64,000 nucleotides of DNA, taken from the NCBI RefSeq assembly GCF_002563775.1, contig NZ_PDJO01000001.1, positions 3,908,501-3,972,500 on the forward strand. Reading direction: 5' to 3'. The DNA is from Thioclava sp. ES.031 (GTDB lineage Bacteria > Pseudomonadota > Alphaproteobacteria > Rhodobacterales > Rhodobacteraceae). The notes below the pieces were generated by a model. That model saw nothing but the letters and a program-made list of their open reading frames with translations. It was not told where the DNA came from and did not search any database. This document shows positions 54,252 through 61,644 of this stretch, in pieces (the first letter of the stretch is position 1; the number at the start of each line of letters is the position of its first letter). The translations under genes and the position numbers were made by a program.

Positions 54252-54738
54252 TCCACGCCTCCAGAACCTGCCGCGAAAGAGGTGTATTCGTCTCGAAACA
54301 GACCCTTCGCGCCGCGCCTTCTTCGGTTTGCTCGAAACGCAGCCGAAGCGCCCCTTTCGGCGCGGCGGACCCGAGCCGGTCGGGCCATTCGATCAGGCAG
54401 ATCGCGTTGTCGAAGGCCGCATCCAGCCCGAGCTCGAGAACCTCATCGGGGTCGGTGAGCCGATAGAGATCGGCATGCCAGATTTCGCAATCGGCCTCGT
54501 AGGTCTGGACAAGCGTGAAGGTCGGCGAGGGCACATGCTCGGCCACGCCGAGCCGCGCCTGGATCAGGGCGCGCGCGAAATGGGTCTTCCCGGCGCCGAT
54601 CTGACCGTCGAGCAGCAGCACATCGCCCGGTCCGGCGAATTCGGCAAAGAGCGCGCCAAGCCGCTCCGTCGCCTCGGGATCGGGGAGATCGAGGCAGGGC
54701 ATTTCGCTGGAAACGGGGGCGTGCGTCGGCGCGTGCAT
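54244..54738 (-). CDS. tsaE: tRNA t6A biosynthesis ATPase TsaE
   Basis: 164 residues. Walker A GQIGAGKTHFARAL, the conserved SPTFTLVQTYE and WHADLYRL, then ELGLDAAFDNAICLIEWPDR. Works with TsaB and TsaD to make threonylcarbamoyladenosine at tRNA position 37. First gene of the overlapping tsaE-amgK-murU-addB-addA set. A variant of the dispersed motif is inside (54300-54306). Confidence 0.93.
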   Translation of the reverse strand: MHAPTHAPVSSEMPCLDLPDPEATERLGALFAEFAGPGDVLLLDGQIGAGKTHFARALIQARLGVAEHVPSPTFTLVQTYEADCEIWHADLYRLTDPDEVLELGLDAAFDNAICLIEWPDRLGSAAPKGALRLRFEQTEEGAARRVCFETNTPLSRQVLEAWNG

Positions 54739-54778
54739 GGCTCGGTTCTAGCGCGCCGATCGCCCCTTTGCCAAGCGG

Positions 54779-56383
54779 CTAGCCTTGCTGCGCGACGGCG
54801 GTGCCCGTCTGACGTGGCGGCGACGTGTCGGACGCCGTATCGACGCTGAATCGCAGGAGGAACGCCCCGCCCGAAAGCGTCTCGAGCCGGCAGGTCACAT
54901 GCCGCCCGTCGAGCAGGATGATCTCTTCGGTCAGGTTCTCGCGCGCGCCGATTTCCCGGGCGAGATTTTGCAGCCACGACCAGAAGGCGCTGGGTTCGGC
55001 GCGCGCCTGCCATTGCTTCACCGCGTCGAGCAGGGTCACCCGGCCCAGCGTCGCCTCCGGCTCGACCCCCCAGAGCGCGCCATAGGCGGCATTCGCCGTC
55101 GCCAATTCGCCCGAGGGGCGGAACACCGCGATCGCGTCGCCGACCCGGTCGAGCACCTCCTGAGACATCTCGATTTCACCACGAAACTGCCGGGTTAGAG
55201 ACGTTTCCGACGAAATATCCTCGAACAGGAACGCCACCGCGCCATCGGGATGCGGGCGTCCGGTGACGCGATAGGTCTGCCCGCCGGGCAGGTTCCAGGT
55301 TTCGGCGTGAAACCCGGAGGCAGCGGCCTGCTCCAGCTCTGTCATTTCCTGCCGCCAGCTTCGGTAATCCTTCGGCTCGGGCATCATCTTGGTTTCGCGT
55401 AGCCTGTCGAGAAAGGCGTAGAGCGTCGGGCGCGTCGCGAGGAGTTCCGGCCCGAGCTGCAGAAGGTCGCTCAGCGCAGGATTGAACAGCCGCAGCTGCC
55501 GGTCCCGGTCGAAAATCGCGAGCCCGATCGGCAGGTCGGCGAAGGTCTTGGTCAGGGTCTGGACGAAATCGCGCAACGCCTTCTCGGCCCGCACGGCGGC
55601 GTCGGCGGGGAGGGCGAAATGCAGCGTGCCGCGTTCGAGAACGACGGAGTGACAGTCGAACCATGTCGCCGTGTCCGAGGCACCTTGTGAGGCTCGGCCG
55701 ATTTCCAGACGATGCGGCCCGCCGCCGTCGAATGCGTCGAGCGGCAGCGTGAACAGGCTCGGCAGCGGCCATCCAAACCCTTCTTCCCCCGCATCGAAGG
55801 CCCCTGCGCGGGCGAGATAGGCTCTGTTTGCCCAACTCAGCTCACCGCCCTTCTCGGTCCGCCAGATCAGAACCGGCGACCGGTCGAGCGTCGTGCGCAT
55901 CATCTCCAATTCGTCTTCCATCGCGCGGAAAGAGAGACTGTCGACGCGCTGGCCCTGCCCCTCGCCTTCGGGGTCGACGAGGGTGATCCGCGCCAGACCG
56001 TTGAAATTCTCGACGGTGAGGCGGAGCCGGGGCTTGTCGGTGGCGCTCGCAATCTCGGTCATCTCGAGCCGCCCGAGATCGGCGAGCTGGCCGATGCGGG
56101 ACTGAAATTCGGGAAAGCGCGGCGCGGCGAACGCTGTGAAGCGCGTCCAGTCGCTCGCCCCGATGGGCATCGATTCCAGCAAGCGCCGCGCGGGGGGCGT
56201 TGCATCCACAAGGGCCTCATCGTCGAACAGGAAGGCCACCTCTTCGAGGTCTTCCTGCGCAGCGGGGGTCAGCCTGCGCCCCGGCGCGCGGCCCACGGCG
56301 AGCCATGTCAGCAGCAACGCGACCAAGGCCGCGCCCACCGAGGTAAGCGCGATCATCGTCGCCTCAAGCCATGCAGTCGTCAT
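54779..56383 (-). CDS. PAS-domain membrane protein without kinase domain
   Basis: 534 residues. One N-terminal membrane helix (about 10-30), then a PAS-like series (about 160-280, 285-400 with ADLPIGLAIFDRDRQLRLFNPAL, 405-520 with AIAVFRPSGELATANAAYGAL). No phosphoacceptor His box or ATP-binding domain follows; the protein ends in a short hydrophilic tail. It looks like the sensor half of a histidine kinase or a DivL-like scaffold. Lies between tsaE and regB. Signal and partner are unknown. Confidence 0.75.
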   Translation of the reverse strand: MTTAWLEATMIALTSVGAALVALLLTWLAVGRAPGRRLTPAAQEDLEEVAFLFDDEALVDATPPARRLLESMPIGASDWTRFTAFAAPRFPEFQSRIGQLADLGRLEMTEIASATDKPRLRLTVENFNGLARITLVDPEGEGQGQRVDSLSFRAMEDELEMMRTTLDRSPVLIWRTEKGGELSWANRAYLARAGAFDAGEEGFGWPLPSLFTLPLDAFDGGGPHRLEIGRASQGASDTATWFDCHSVVLERGTLHFALPADAAVRAEKALRDFVQTLTKTFADLPIGLAIFDRDRQLRLFNPALSDLLQLGPELLATRPTLYAFLDRLRETKMMPEPKDYRSWRQEMTELEQAAASGFHAETWNLPGGQTYRVTGRPHPDGAVAFLFEDISSETSLTRQFRGEIEMSQEVLDRVGDAIAVFRPSGELATANAAYGALWGVEPEATLGRVTLLDAVKQWQARAEPSAFWSWLQNLAREIGARENLTEEIILLDGRHVTCRLETLSGGAFLLRFSVDTASDTSPPRQTGTAVAQQG

Positions 56384-56495
56384 GTCTTTCGGCCTCTCAA
56401 ACCTGTCCCCAGGTTGAGGGTGCGAAAGATTCGTTAACTCAGCGTTAACTTCACTCGGCGAGCGGTGAGAGGAGCGGCAAGAGGGGTGACGGCGA

Positions 56496-57878
56496 TCAGA
56501 CCGCGATCGGCTGGTTCAGCCCGAGACCTGCGTCGTCACGCGCCACGAGACGCGCGGCGGGCCAGACGACTTCCACCACCGCACCGGAGCGCGAGGGCGA
56601 GGTCGCGCCGGGGAAATAGGGCGCGTCGCCATTCGAGAAGGTGAGCCGCCCGCCCGTCCGCTCGATCAGGGTCTTCGCGATGAAAACGCCCAGCCCCATC
56701 CCCTCATAGCCTTTGCGCTCCGCCGCATTCGCACGCGGCTGCAGGAAGGGATCGCCGATCCGGTTGAGCACGCTCGTCGGATAGCCTTTGCCGTCATCGC
56801 TGATCCGCACGGTGATCTCTTCGTCGTCCCATTCCGCCTCGACCCAGACCGTGGATTGCGCGAAATCGACGGCGTTCTGGATGAAATTGCGCAGCGCGTG
56901 GATCAGTTCGGGATAGCGGTAGATCGTCGGCTGCCGCTCCAGCCCCTCGACGATGGGATGGGCATCGAAGTGAATTTCGATCCCGCGCTCCAGATGCGGG
57001 TCCGCCGCTTCGCGCAGAACGGCGACGATGGGCGCGGTCCGCATATGCAGATCGTCTTTCCCGACACGGCCCATCGAATGGAGAATGTCGCGGCACCGAT
57101 TGGCCTGCTCGCGGATCAAGAGCGCGTCGTCGCGCAGGTCGGGACTGTCTTCGAGCTCGTCGGCCAGTTCCGAACTCACCAGCTTGATCGTCGCAAGCGG
57201 AGTGCCCAGCTCATGCGCCGCCGCGGCGACGACCCCGCCCAGATCGGTCAGCTTCTGCTCGCGCGTCAGGGCCAGTTGGGTCGCGCGCAACGCATCGCCC
57301 ATGGAGCGCACTTCGCTCGCCACCTTATGCGCATAGGCACCCAAGAAAGCGACGCCGATGATGATCGACAGCCAATAGCCGAATTCGAAGACGTCGGGCA
57401 CGGCGATCACCTCGCCGGTCTTGCTGACCAGCGGCAAATAGACCACGGCGACGATCGAGATCATCACCATCGTCGCAAGGCCCAGCAGGATCGTCGCAGA
57501 CCGCTCCAGCGCGGTGGCCGCTATGGTCACCGGCACGAGAATGAGCAGCGCGAAGGGATTGTTCATCCCACCCGTGATCGACAGCAGTAGCGCAAGCTGC
57601 GCCATGTCGAACATCAGCGTCGCCGCCGCCTCGGGCTGGGTCAGGCGCTTGGTGTCGGGAAACAGGAAAATCGCCACGAGATTGGCAGCAATCGCCGCCG
57701 CGACGGTGGCAAGGCACAGCGCCAGATCCAGCGCGATATCATAGACGAAATAGGCAACGAAGATCGCGCCGAGCTGACCGACAATCGCGGTCCAGCGCAG
57801 GAAGATCAGCGTCCGGAGGCGCACCCAGTCGTGGTGAATCTCGGCCGGGCCGGGTTGGGCCTCGAGGCGTTGAGCCAT
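56496..57878 (-). CDS. regB: Redox-sensing histidine kinase RegB (PrrB/ActS)
   Basis: 460 residues from the ATG at 57878. About six membrane helices. The quinone-site signature GGMNNPF (103-109), H-box AAAAHELGTPLATIK (phosphoacceptor His222), a cysteine in NRCRDIL (Cys262) corresponding to the redox-active cysteine of RegB as I recall it, and N/G boxes (FIQNAVDFA, GMGLGVFIAKTL). It senses the quinone pool and redox state and phosphorylates RegA. Divergent from senC-regA, as in Rhodobacter. Confidence 0.95.
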   Translation of the reverse strand: MAQRLEAQPGPAEIHHDWVRLRTLIFLRWTAIVGQLGAIFVAYFVYDIALDLALCLATVAAAIAANLVAIFLFPDTKRLTQPEAAATLMFDMAQLALLLSITGGMNNPFALLILVPVTIAATALERSATILLGLATMVMISIVAVVYLPLVSKTGEVIAVPDVFEFGYWLSIIIGVAFLGAYAHKVASEVRSMGDALRATQLALTREQKLTDLGGVVAAAAHELGTPLATIKLVSSELADELEDSPDLRDDALLIREQANRCRDILHSMGRVGKDDLHMRTAPIVAVLREAADPHLERGIEIHFDAHPIVEGLERQPTIYRYPELIHALRNFIQNAVDFAQSTVWVEAEWDDEEITVRISDDGKGYPTSVLNRIGDPFLQPRANAAERKGYEGMGLGVFIAKTLIERTGGRLTFSNGDAPYFPGATSPSRSGAVVEVVWPAARLVARDDAGLGLNQPIAV

Positions 57879-57927
57879 GTCGTCTCCCGCGTCCAAAGCG
57901 CACATCGCCGGAATTGGCGGCATGAAA

Positions 57928-57962
57928 GCATTGATAATCGGCGCCCGCCGCGCGATCAATGC
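57928..57962. promoter_or_regulatory. Inverted repeat in the regB/senC divergent promoter region
   Basis: GCATTGAT (57928-57935) and ATCAATGC (57955-57962), perfect 8-base half-sites separated by 19 GC-rich bases, centred between regB and senC. The spacing is too long for an FNR box (N4). It may bind RegA or another regulator as two half-sites on nearly the same helical face. Confidence 0.45.
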
Positions 57963-57983
57963 AGCCGTGAGAGGAGTGACAAT

Positions 57984-58646
57984 ATGAACCGTATTGCGAA
58001 AATTTCCGCCGCCGCCGCGACGGCGATCGTGGTCATCGGCCTGGGCGTCACCTGGTTCGCCGCGACCCGCAGCAATGACGACGATATTTTCGCGCAGTGC
58101 CGGCAAAGCGTCGTCGCAGGCGGCGCAGGCGAAATCGGCGGTCCTTTCACCCTGACCGATGAGAACGGCAAGGAAGTGACGAATACGGATGTCATCACCG
58201 AGCCGAGCATTCTCTATTTCGGCTATACCTATTGCCCGGATGTCTGCCCGCTCGACAGTGCGCGCAATGCCGAAGCCGTAAGCCTTCTCGAAAAGCGCGG
58301 CTATTCGGTGACGCCGGTCTTCATTTCGGTCGATTCCGCACGCGACACCCCCGAGCTGCTGAAGGAATTCACCGATCTCATGCATCCCAAGATGATCGGG
58401 CTGACCGGCACGCCGGAGCAGATCAAGAAGGTCTCGCAGGAATACCGCACCTATTTCAAAGTGCAGGACCCGGGCGATCCCTACACGCTGATCGATCACT
58501 CGACCCAAAGCTATCTGGTCTTCCCGGACACCGGCTTCGCGGAATACTACAACCGCGACACGACGCCCGAGCAGATGGCCGACAGCGTCTCCTGTTTCGT
58601 CGATGCGTGGAAAAAGGCCAATCCCGACGGTGCAGCCGGAAATTGA
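57984..58646 (+). CDS. senC: SCO1/SenC family copper chaperone (PrrC)
   Basis: 220 residues from the ATG at 57984 (AGAGGAG upstream). N-terminal membrane anchor (about 8-27), then a thioredoxin-like SCO domain with the copper motif CPDVC (Cys84, Cys88) and a later His in LIDHSTQSYL. It delivers copper to cytochrome oxidase and influences RegB/RegA signalling in Rhodobacter. Operon with regA, 64 bases apart. Confidence 0.93.
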   Translation: MNRIAKISAAAATAIVVIGLGVTWFAATRSNDDDIFAQCRQSVVAGGAGEIGGPFTLTDENGKEVTNTDVITEPSILYFGYTYCPDVCPLDSARNAEAVSLLEKRGYSVTPVFISVDSARDTPELLKEFTDLMHPKMIGLTGTPEQIKKVSQEYRTYFKVQDPGDPYTLIDHSTQSYLVFPDTGFAEYYNRDTTPEQMADSVSCFVDAWKKANPDGAAGN

Positions 58647-58710
58647 CCGAGCAGGCGCAACAGCTTAAAACAAATCCAAGCGTCAAACTCGGCGAGAGGG
58701 AGTTACGATA

Positions 58711-59265
58711 ATGGCTGAAGACATCAGCGCCGATATCGGGTCGGACAAATCGCTTCTGATCGTCGATGATGATCTGCCGTTTCTCACGCGGCTGGCCCGC
58801 GCGATGGAGAAACGCGGCTTCGAGACCCAGACCGCCGAAACCGTCGCCGCAGGGCGCGCCATCGTGCAATCGAACCCGCCCGCCTATGCGGTGATCGACC
58901 TGCGGCTCGAGGATGGCAATGGGCTCGACGTGGTCGAAGCGCTGCGCGAAAAGCGCGCCGATGCGCGGATCGTGGTGCTGACCGGATATGGGGCCATCGC
59001 GACCGCAGTGGCCGCCGTGAAAATGGGCGCGACCGATTATATCGCGAAACCCGCCGATGCCACCGACGTCACAAATGCGCTATTGGCGAAAGGCGAAGTC
59101 GCCCCCCCGCCGCCGGAAAACCCGATGAGCGCGGATCGCGTGCGTTGGGAACATATTCAACGGGTGTACGAACTTTGCGACCGGAATGTTTCGGAAACCG
59201 CGCGCCGCCTAAATATGCATCGCCGGACCCTTCAGCGGATTTTGGCTAAGAGAAGCCCAAGGTGA
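58711..59265 (+). CDS. regA: Response regulator RegA (PrrA/ActR)
   Basis: 184 residues. Receiver domain with acidic pocket IVDDDLPF and phosphoacceptor Asp63 (VIDLRLEDG), a Pro linker (APPPPENPM), and a Fis-type helix-turn-helix (NVSETARRLNMHRRTLQRIL) that is nearly invariant in alphaproteobacteria. Controls photosynthesis, respiration, nitrogen and carbon fixation genes. Partner of RegB. Confidence 0.96.
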   Translation: MAEDISADIGSDKSLLIVDDDLPFLTRLARAMEKRGFETQTAETVAAGRAIVQSNPPAYAVIDLRLEDGNGLDVVEALREKRADARIVVLTGYGAIATAVAAVKMGATDYIAKPADATDVTNALLAKGEVAPPPPENPMSADRVRWEHIQRVYELCDRNVSETARRLNMHRRTLQRILAKRSPR

Positions 59266-59280
59266 CGCTTTGGTTAGGTT

Positions 59281-59294
59281 GTTAATTAATTAAC
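59281..59294. promoter_or_regulatory. AT-rich 14-bp palindrome upstream of hvrA
   Basis: GTTAATTAATTAAC is a perfect palindrome in otherwise GC-rich DNA. It may be a binding site for an H-NS-like protein, including HvrA itself, or part of an AT-rich promoter region. It is 43 bases before the hvrA ATG. Confidence 0.45.
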
Positions 59295-59301
59295 CATTCT
59301 A

Positions 59302-59336
59302 TTTAATGCTCCGGATATCCAATTCGGAGCATTAAA
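59302..59336 (+). promoter_or_regulatory. Hairpin enclosing the hvrA ribosome-binding site
   Basis: TTTAATGCTCCG (59302-59313) pairs perfectly with CGGAGCATTAAA (59325-59336), 12 bp with an 11-base loop, ending at the base before the ATG at 59337. The only Shine-Dalgarno sequence, GGAG (59326-59329), is within the 3' arm. Translation should need the stem to open, as in an RNA thermometer or a protein-controlled site. No T-run, so not an intrinsic terminator. Confidence 0.7.
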
Positions 59337-59645
59337 ATGAATCTCGATGATATGTCCCTCGACGAGCTCAAGGCTCTTCGCAAGCAAGTCGACAAGGCGA
59401 TTTCCGGCTACGAGGATCGCAAGAAGAAAGAAGCGATCGATCAGCTTGAGCGCGCGGCCCGTGATATGGGCTATTCGCTGGCGGAATTGACCGGGTCGGG
59501 CTCGGCCAAGCCGCGCCGCACCGTGCCGCCGAAATATGCCAATCCCGACAATGCCAGCGAAACCTGGACCGGTCGTGGCCGCAAACCGCGCTGGGTTCAA
59601 GCCGCACTTGATAATGGCAAATCGCTCGACGATCTGAAGATCTGA
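59337..59645 (+). CDS. hvrA: H-NS histone-family protein (HvrA-like)
   Basis: 102 residues. N-terminal oligomerisation helix (MNLDDMSLDELKALRKQVDK, coiled coil to about 45), then the C-terminal DNA-binding motif with KYANPDNASETWTGRGRKP. HvrA in Rhodobacter capsulatus is encoded just after regA and adjusts photosynthesis gene expression to low light; position and sequence agree. Translation appears controlled by the hairpin at its start. Confidence 0.9.
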   Translation: MNLDDMSLDELKALRKQVDKAISGYEDRKKKEAIDQLERAARDMGYSLAELTGSGSAKPRRTVPPKYANPDNASETWTGRGRKPRWVQAALDNGKSLDDLKI

Positions 59646-59654
59646 AGATCTGAG
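59631..59654 (+). repeat. Three tandem copies of an 8-base unit at the hvrA stop
   Basis: GATCTGAA-GATCTGAA-GATCTGAG spans the stop codon of hvrA (59643-59645). The stop is encoded within the first two copies, so loss or gain of one unit would not change the protein. Probably a slippage product. Confidence 0.55.
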
Positions 59655-59673
59655 AAACAGATAAGTATTTTTG

Positions 59674-59710
59674 AATACGAGTGCCTGCCGAAATGGCAGA
59701 CACTCGTATT
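59674..59710. terminator. Hairpin between convergent hvrA and HD-domain genes
   Basis: AATACGAGTG (59674-59683) pairs with CACTCGTATT (59701-59710), with an inner CTGCC/GGCAG stem. It reaches into the stop codon of the HD-domain gene. Likely shared terminator; only a T5 run before it on the plus strand. Confidence 0.6.
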
Positions 59711-60293
59711 ACAGTTCTGCCAAAAGCGCTTCGTGGCGTGCGGTATAATCCGCGCGCACTTCCGAGGGCGGCCGCAGATGGATTTTAAAGGTTTCGGCAT
59801 ATTCAGGCGCGAGCTTTCCGAAAACCTTGTCAGCCTCCACCTTGGAAAACCCGGCGATCTGTTCGGCTTCCAACCGCGCCGAGACGATATCCGCCTTTTT
59901 GATCGCGCGCTTGATTCGTACCGGGAGCGCTGCGGGTAGACCGAAGCGTATATGCACCGCCGCGATCAGCCGATCATCAAGCGTGCCATAGCCTTCGCCA
60001 ATCGCCGCCTTCACCGGGCTGATCATATCGCCCAGCACATATTCCGGCGCATCGTGCAAAAGCGCCGCCAATTTCCATTTCGCGGCGATTTTCGGATTCT
60101 GATGGCAGAAAATCTGTTCCACCAGCAGCGAATGCTCGGCCACAGAATAGGGCCAGTCGCCGAAAGTCTGCCCGTTCCAACGCGCCACGAAAGCCAGACC
60201 ATGCGCGATATCCTCGATCTCGATATCGACGGGCGTCGGGTCCAGCAGGTCGAGCCTGCGTCCCGAAAGCATCCTTTGCCAAGCGCGTTTCAT
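59709..60293 (-). CDS. HD-domain phosphohydrolase (YfbR-like)
   Basis: 194 residues from the ATG at 60293, overlapping the upstream GT8 gene (ATGA). HD-domain metal ligands: His in SVAEHSLLVEQ, His-Asp in LLHDAPEYVLGD, and a later Asp in KKADIVSARLEA. Similar to YfbR-type 5'-deoxynucleotidases. The longer upstream frame is antisense to nothing useful and lacks a ribosome site. Confidence 0.8.
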   Translation of the reverse strand: MKRAWQRMLSGRRLDLLDPTPVDIEIEDIAHGLAFVARWNGQTFGDWPYSVAEHSLLVEQIFCHQNPKIAAKWKLAALLHDAPEYVLGDMISPVKAAIGEGYGTLDDRLIAAVHIRFGLPAALPVRIKRAIKKADIVSARLEAEQIAGFSKVEADKVFGKLAPEYAETFKIHLRPPSEVRADYTARHEALLAEL

Positions 60294-60931
60294 GTGATCA
60301 CCGTATAGTCGTCGGGAAAGCGCGCGAGATAGCGTGCCATTTTGTTTCTGTTGATGAGATGCCGGACGAGCATTTTCGTCATCAGCTTGCTGCCCGGTCC
60401 GGGGCCGTCGGGAATATCGAAGCGACGCTCCGGGAAATGCGCGGCGCAGAAATGGCGCAAACCCCGCCCAAAGCGCGGCGGCAGGGTTTCCGGTCGCGCT
60501 CTCCACGGTTTCGACGGGCCGATGAAATGCACGATATGCGCGCTGACCATCGCCTCATGCAGCCGCGAGAGATCGCCGCTTTCGACATGAACATCGGCAT
60601 CCAGATAAAGAATGCGATCATAATCATCCGCGAAAATCTGCGGTAGCATCAGCCGCATATACATGGCCGAACTGCGTCCCCGATCGGTCGAGAACCCCGA
60701 AAATATCAGGTCGGGATCGAAACTGCACAGCCGCAGGTTCAACTCGTCGAGCGACGCCGGAAGCGTCACGGGTTCGGCGCTGACGATGCAGATATCGAAC
60801 TCCCGATCCGGGTGGAGCTGCGCGATCTGTCCCGCCGCATGCGCGGCATAAGGCAGGTAAGCGTCATCGCAGCAAAACGCGATCGCAGAGCGGTGCTGCG
60901 CAGGTTTCGAACAGGCCAGATTGATCTCCAT
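60290..60931 (-). CDS. Glycosyltransferase family 8-like protein lacking the central region
   Basis: 213 residues. The N-terminal GT8 half is intact up to the metal/sugar-nucleotide DxD (MYMRLMLPQIF, ILYLDADV, about residues 91-111). Only about 20 residues later comes the C-terminal GT8 signature HFIGPSKPW. In full-length GT8 enzymes roughly 100 residues separate these, including the N-G-acceptor and DQD-type motifs; they are missing here. Likely an internally deleted, inactive or altered enzyme. No frameshift is needed to read it. Overlaps the HD-domain gene. Confidence 0.72.
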   Translation of the reverse strand: MEINLACSKPAQHRSAIAFCCDDAYLPYAAHAAGQIAQLHPDREFDICIVSAEPVTLPASLDELNLRLCSFDPDLIFSGFSTDRGRSSAMYMRLMLPQIFADDYDRILYLDADVHVESGDLSRLHEAMVSAHIVHFIGPSKPWRARPETLPPRFGRGLRHFCAAHFPERRFDIPDGPGPGSKLMTKMLVRHLINRNKMARYLARFPDDYTVIT

Positions 60932-61000
60932 TCGCCCCTCTCATGCAGCGCGTAACTGTGACTAGCCAAAGCCATTGCAGCTGTAAACGCCACAGATTGA

Positions 61001-61025
61001 GGAACATTTTCGCGCGGAGTGTGTT
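61001..61025 (+). promoter_or_regulatory. Possible EcfG-like promoter upstream of the secreted hypothetical gene
   Basis: GGAAC (61001-61005), 16-base spacer, TGTT (61022-61025). The -10 differs from CGTT by one base. It is 36 bases before the ATG at 61062, a spacing equal to the strong EcfG promoters in this window. Confidence 0.45.
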
Positions 61026-61061
61026 CTTGGGTTGACACGGAGAGAAAAAGGGGACGCCGAA

Positions 61062-61571
61062 ATGCAGACCTCGAAAACTACGTTCTTTGCCGCCGGGATC
61101 GCGATTATCTCGATCCCCGCTACCATCGCCATCGCCGCCGTACGCAGCGACGAGGCTGTGCAGCCGGCCCCGCAAGCTGAATCGGCGCGGCAGGTCATGC
61201 TGGATGGCTACGAGGGCGATGGCCGCCCGATGGAGAATATTCCGTCCGAGATTCCCTATGGCGATCTGTCGGCCTTCGACGACGTCACCGCGATCGGCGA
61301 GGCGCAAAGCCCCGATCAGCCCTATTGCGACAACCGCGCGAAACTCGTGGACTCGCTCAATCACGACTTCGCGGAGAAGCCCGCGATGACGAAGCAGCTT
61401 GGCGATCACCGGAAGGTCGAGCTGTACGCCTCGAGCATCATGGGCACCTGGACCGCGGTCTATACCCGTGCCGACAACGTCTCCTGCATCGTGTCCTCGG
61501 GTACCGATTGGAAGCGTGGCAACAACCCGGTTGCGCTCCTGCATCGTGAAGGGATTCTTCCCGCAACCTGA
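61062..61571 (+). CDS. Secreted/anchored hypothetical protein
   Basis: 169 residues from the ATG at 61062, with GGGGA upstream. An N-terminal hydrophobic segment (TTFFAAGIAIISIPATIAIA, about 6-25) is a signal peptide or anchor. The mature part has two Cys (YCDNR and VSCIVSS), perhaps a disulfide, and the conserved-looking SIMGTWTAVYTRADNVSC. I do not recognise the family. It precedes ahcY by 73 bases. Confidence 0.7.
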   Translation: MQTSKTTFFAAGIAIISIPATIAIAAVRSDEAVQPAPQAESARQVMLDGYEGDGRPMENIPSEIPYGDLSAFDDVTAIGEAQSPDQPYCDNRAKLVDSLNHDFAEKPAMTKQLGDHRKVELYASSIMGTWTAVYTRADNVSCIVSSGTDWKRGNNPVALLHREGILPAT

Positions 61572-61616
61572 TCGTGATCGGCGTTCATTGCCGCTTTACG
61601 GTCCCGGTGCTACATA

Positions 61617-61639
61617 GCTTCCAAATTCAGATTGGGAGC
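61617..61639 (+). promoter_or_regulatory. Hairpin covering the ahcY Shine-Dalgarno sequence
   Basis: GCTTCCAA (61617-61624) pairs with TTGGGAGC (61632-61639), 8 bp including one G-U, 7-base loop. The GGGAG ribosome site (61634-61638) is in the 3' arm; the ATG is at 61645. It does not match the known SAH riboswitch consensus. Confidence 0.45.
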
Positions 61640-61644
61640 CGCGC

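Noticed and set aside
57928..57962. FNR box between regB and senC
   Set aside because: TTGAT and ATCAA are 19 bases apart rather than four, so it is reported only as an inverted repeat.
61572..61644. SAH riboswitch upstream of ahcY
   Set aside because: The expected conserved GC-rich blocks are absent; only a short hairpin over the ribosome site is seen.
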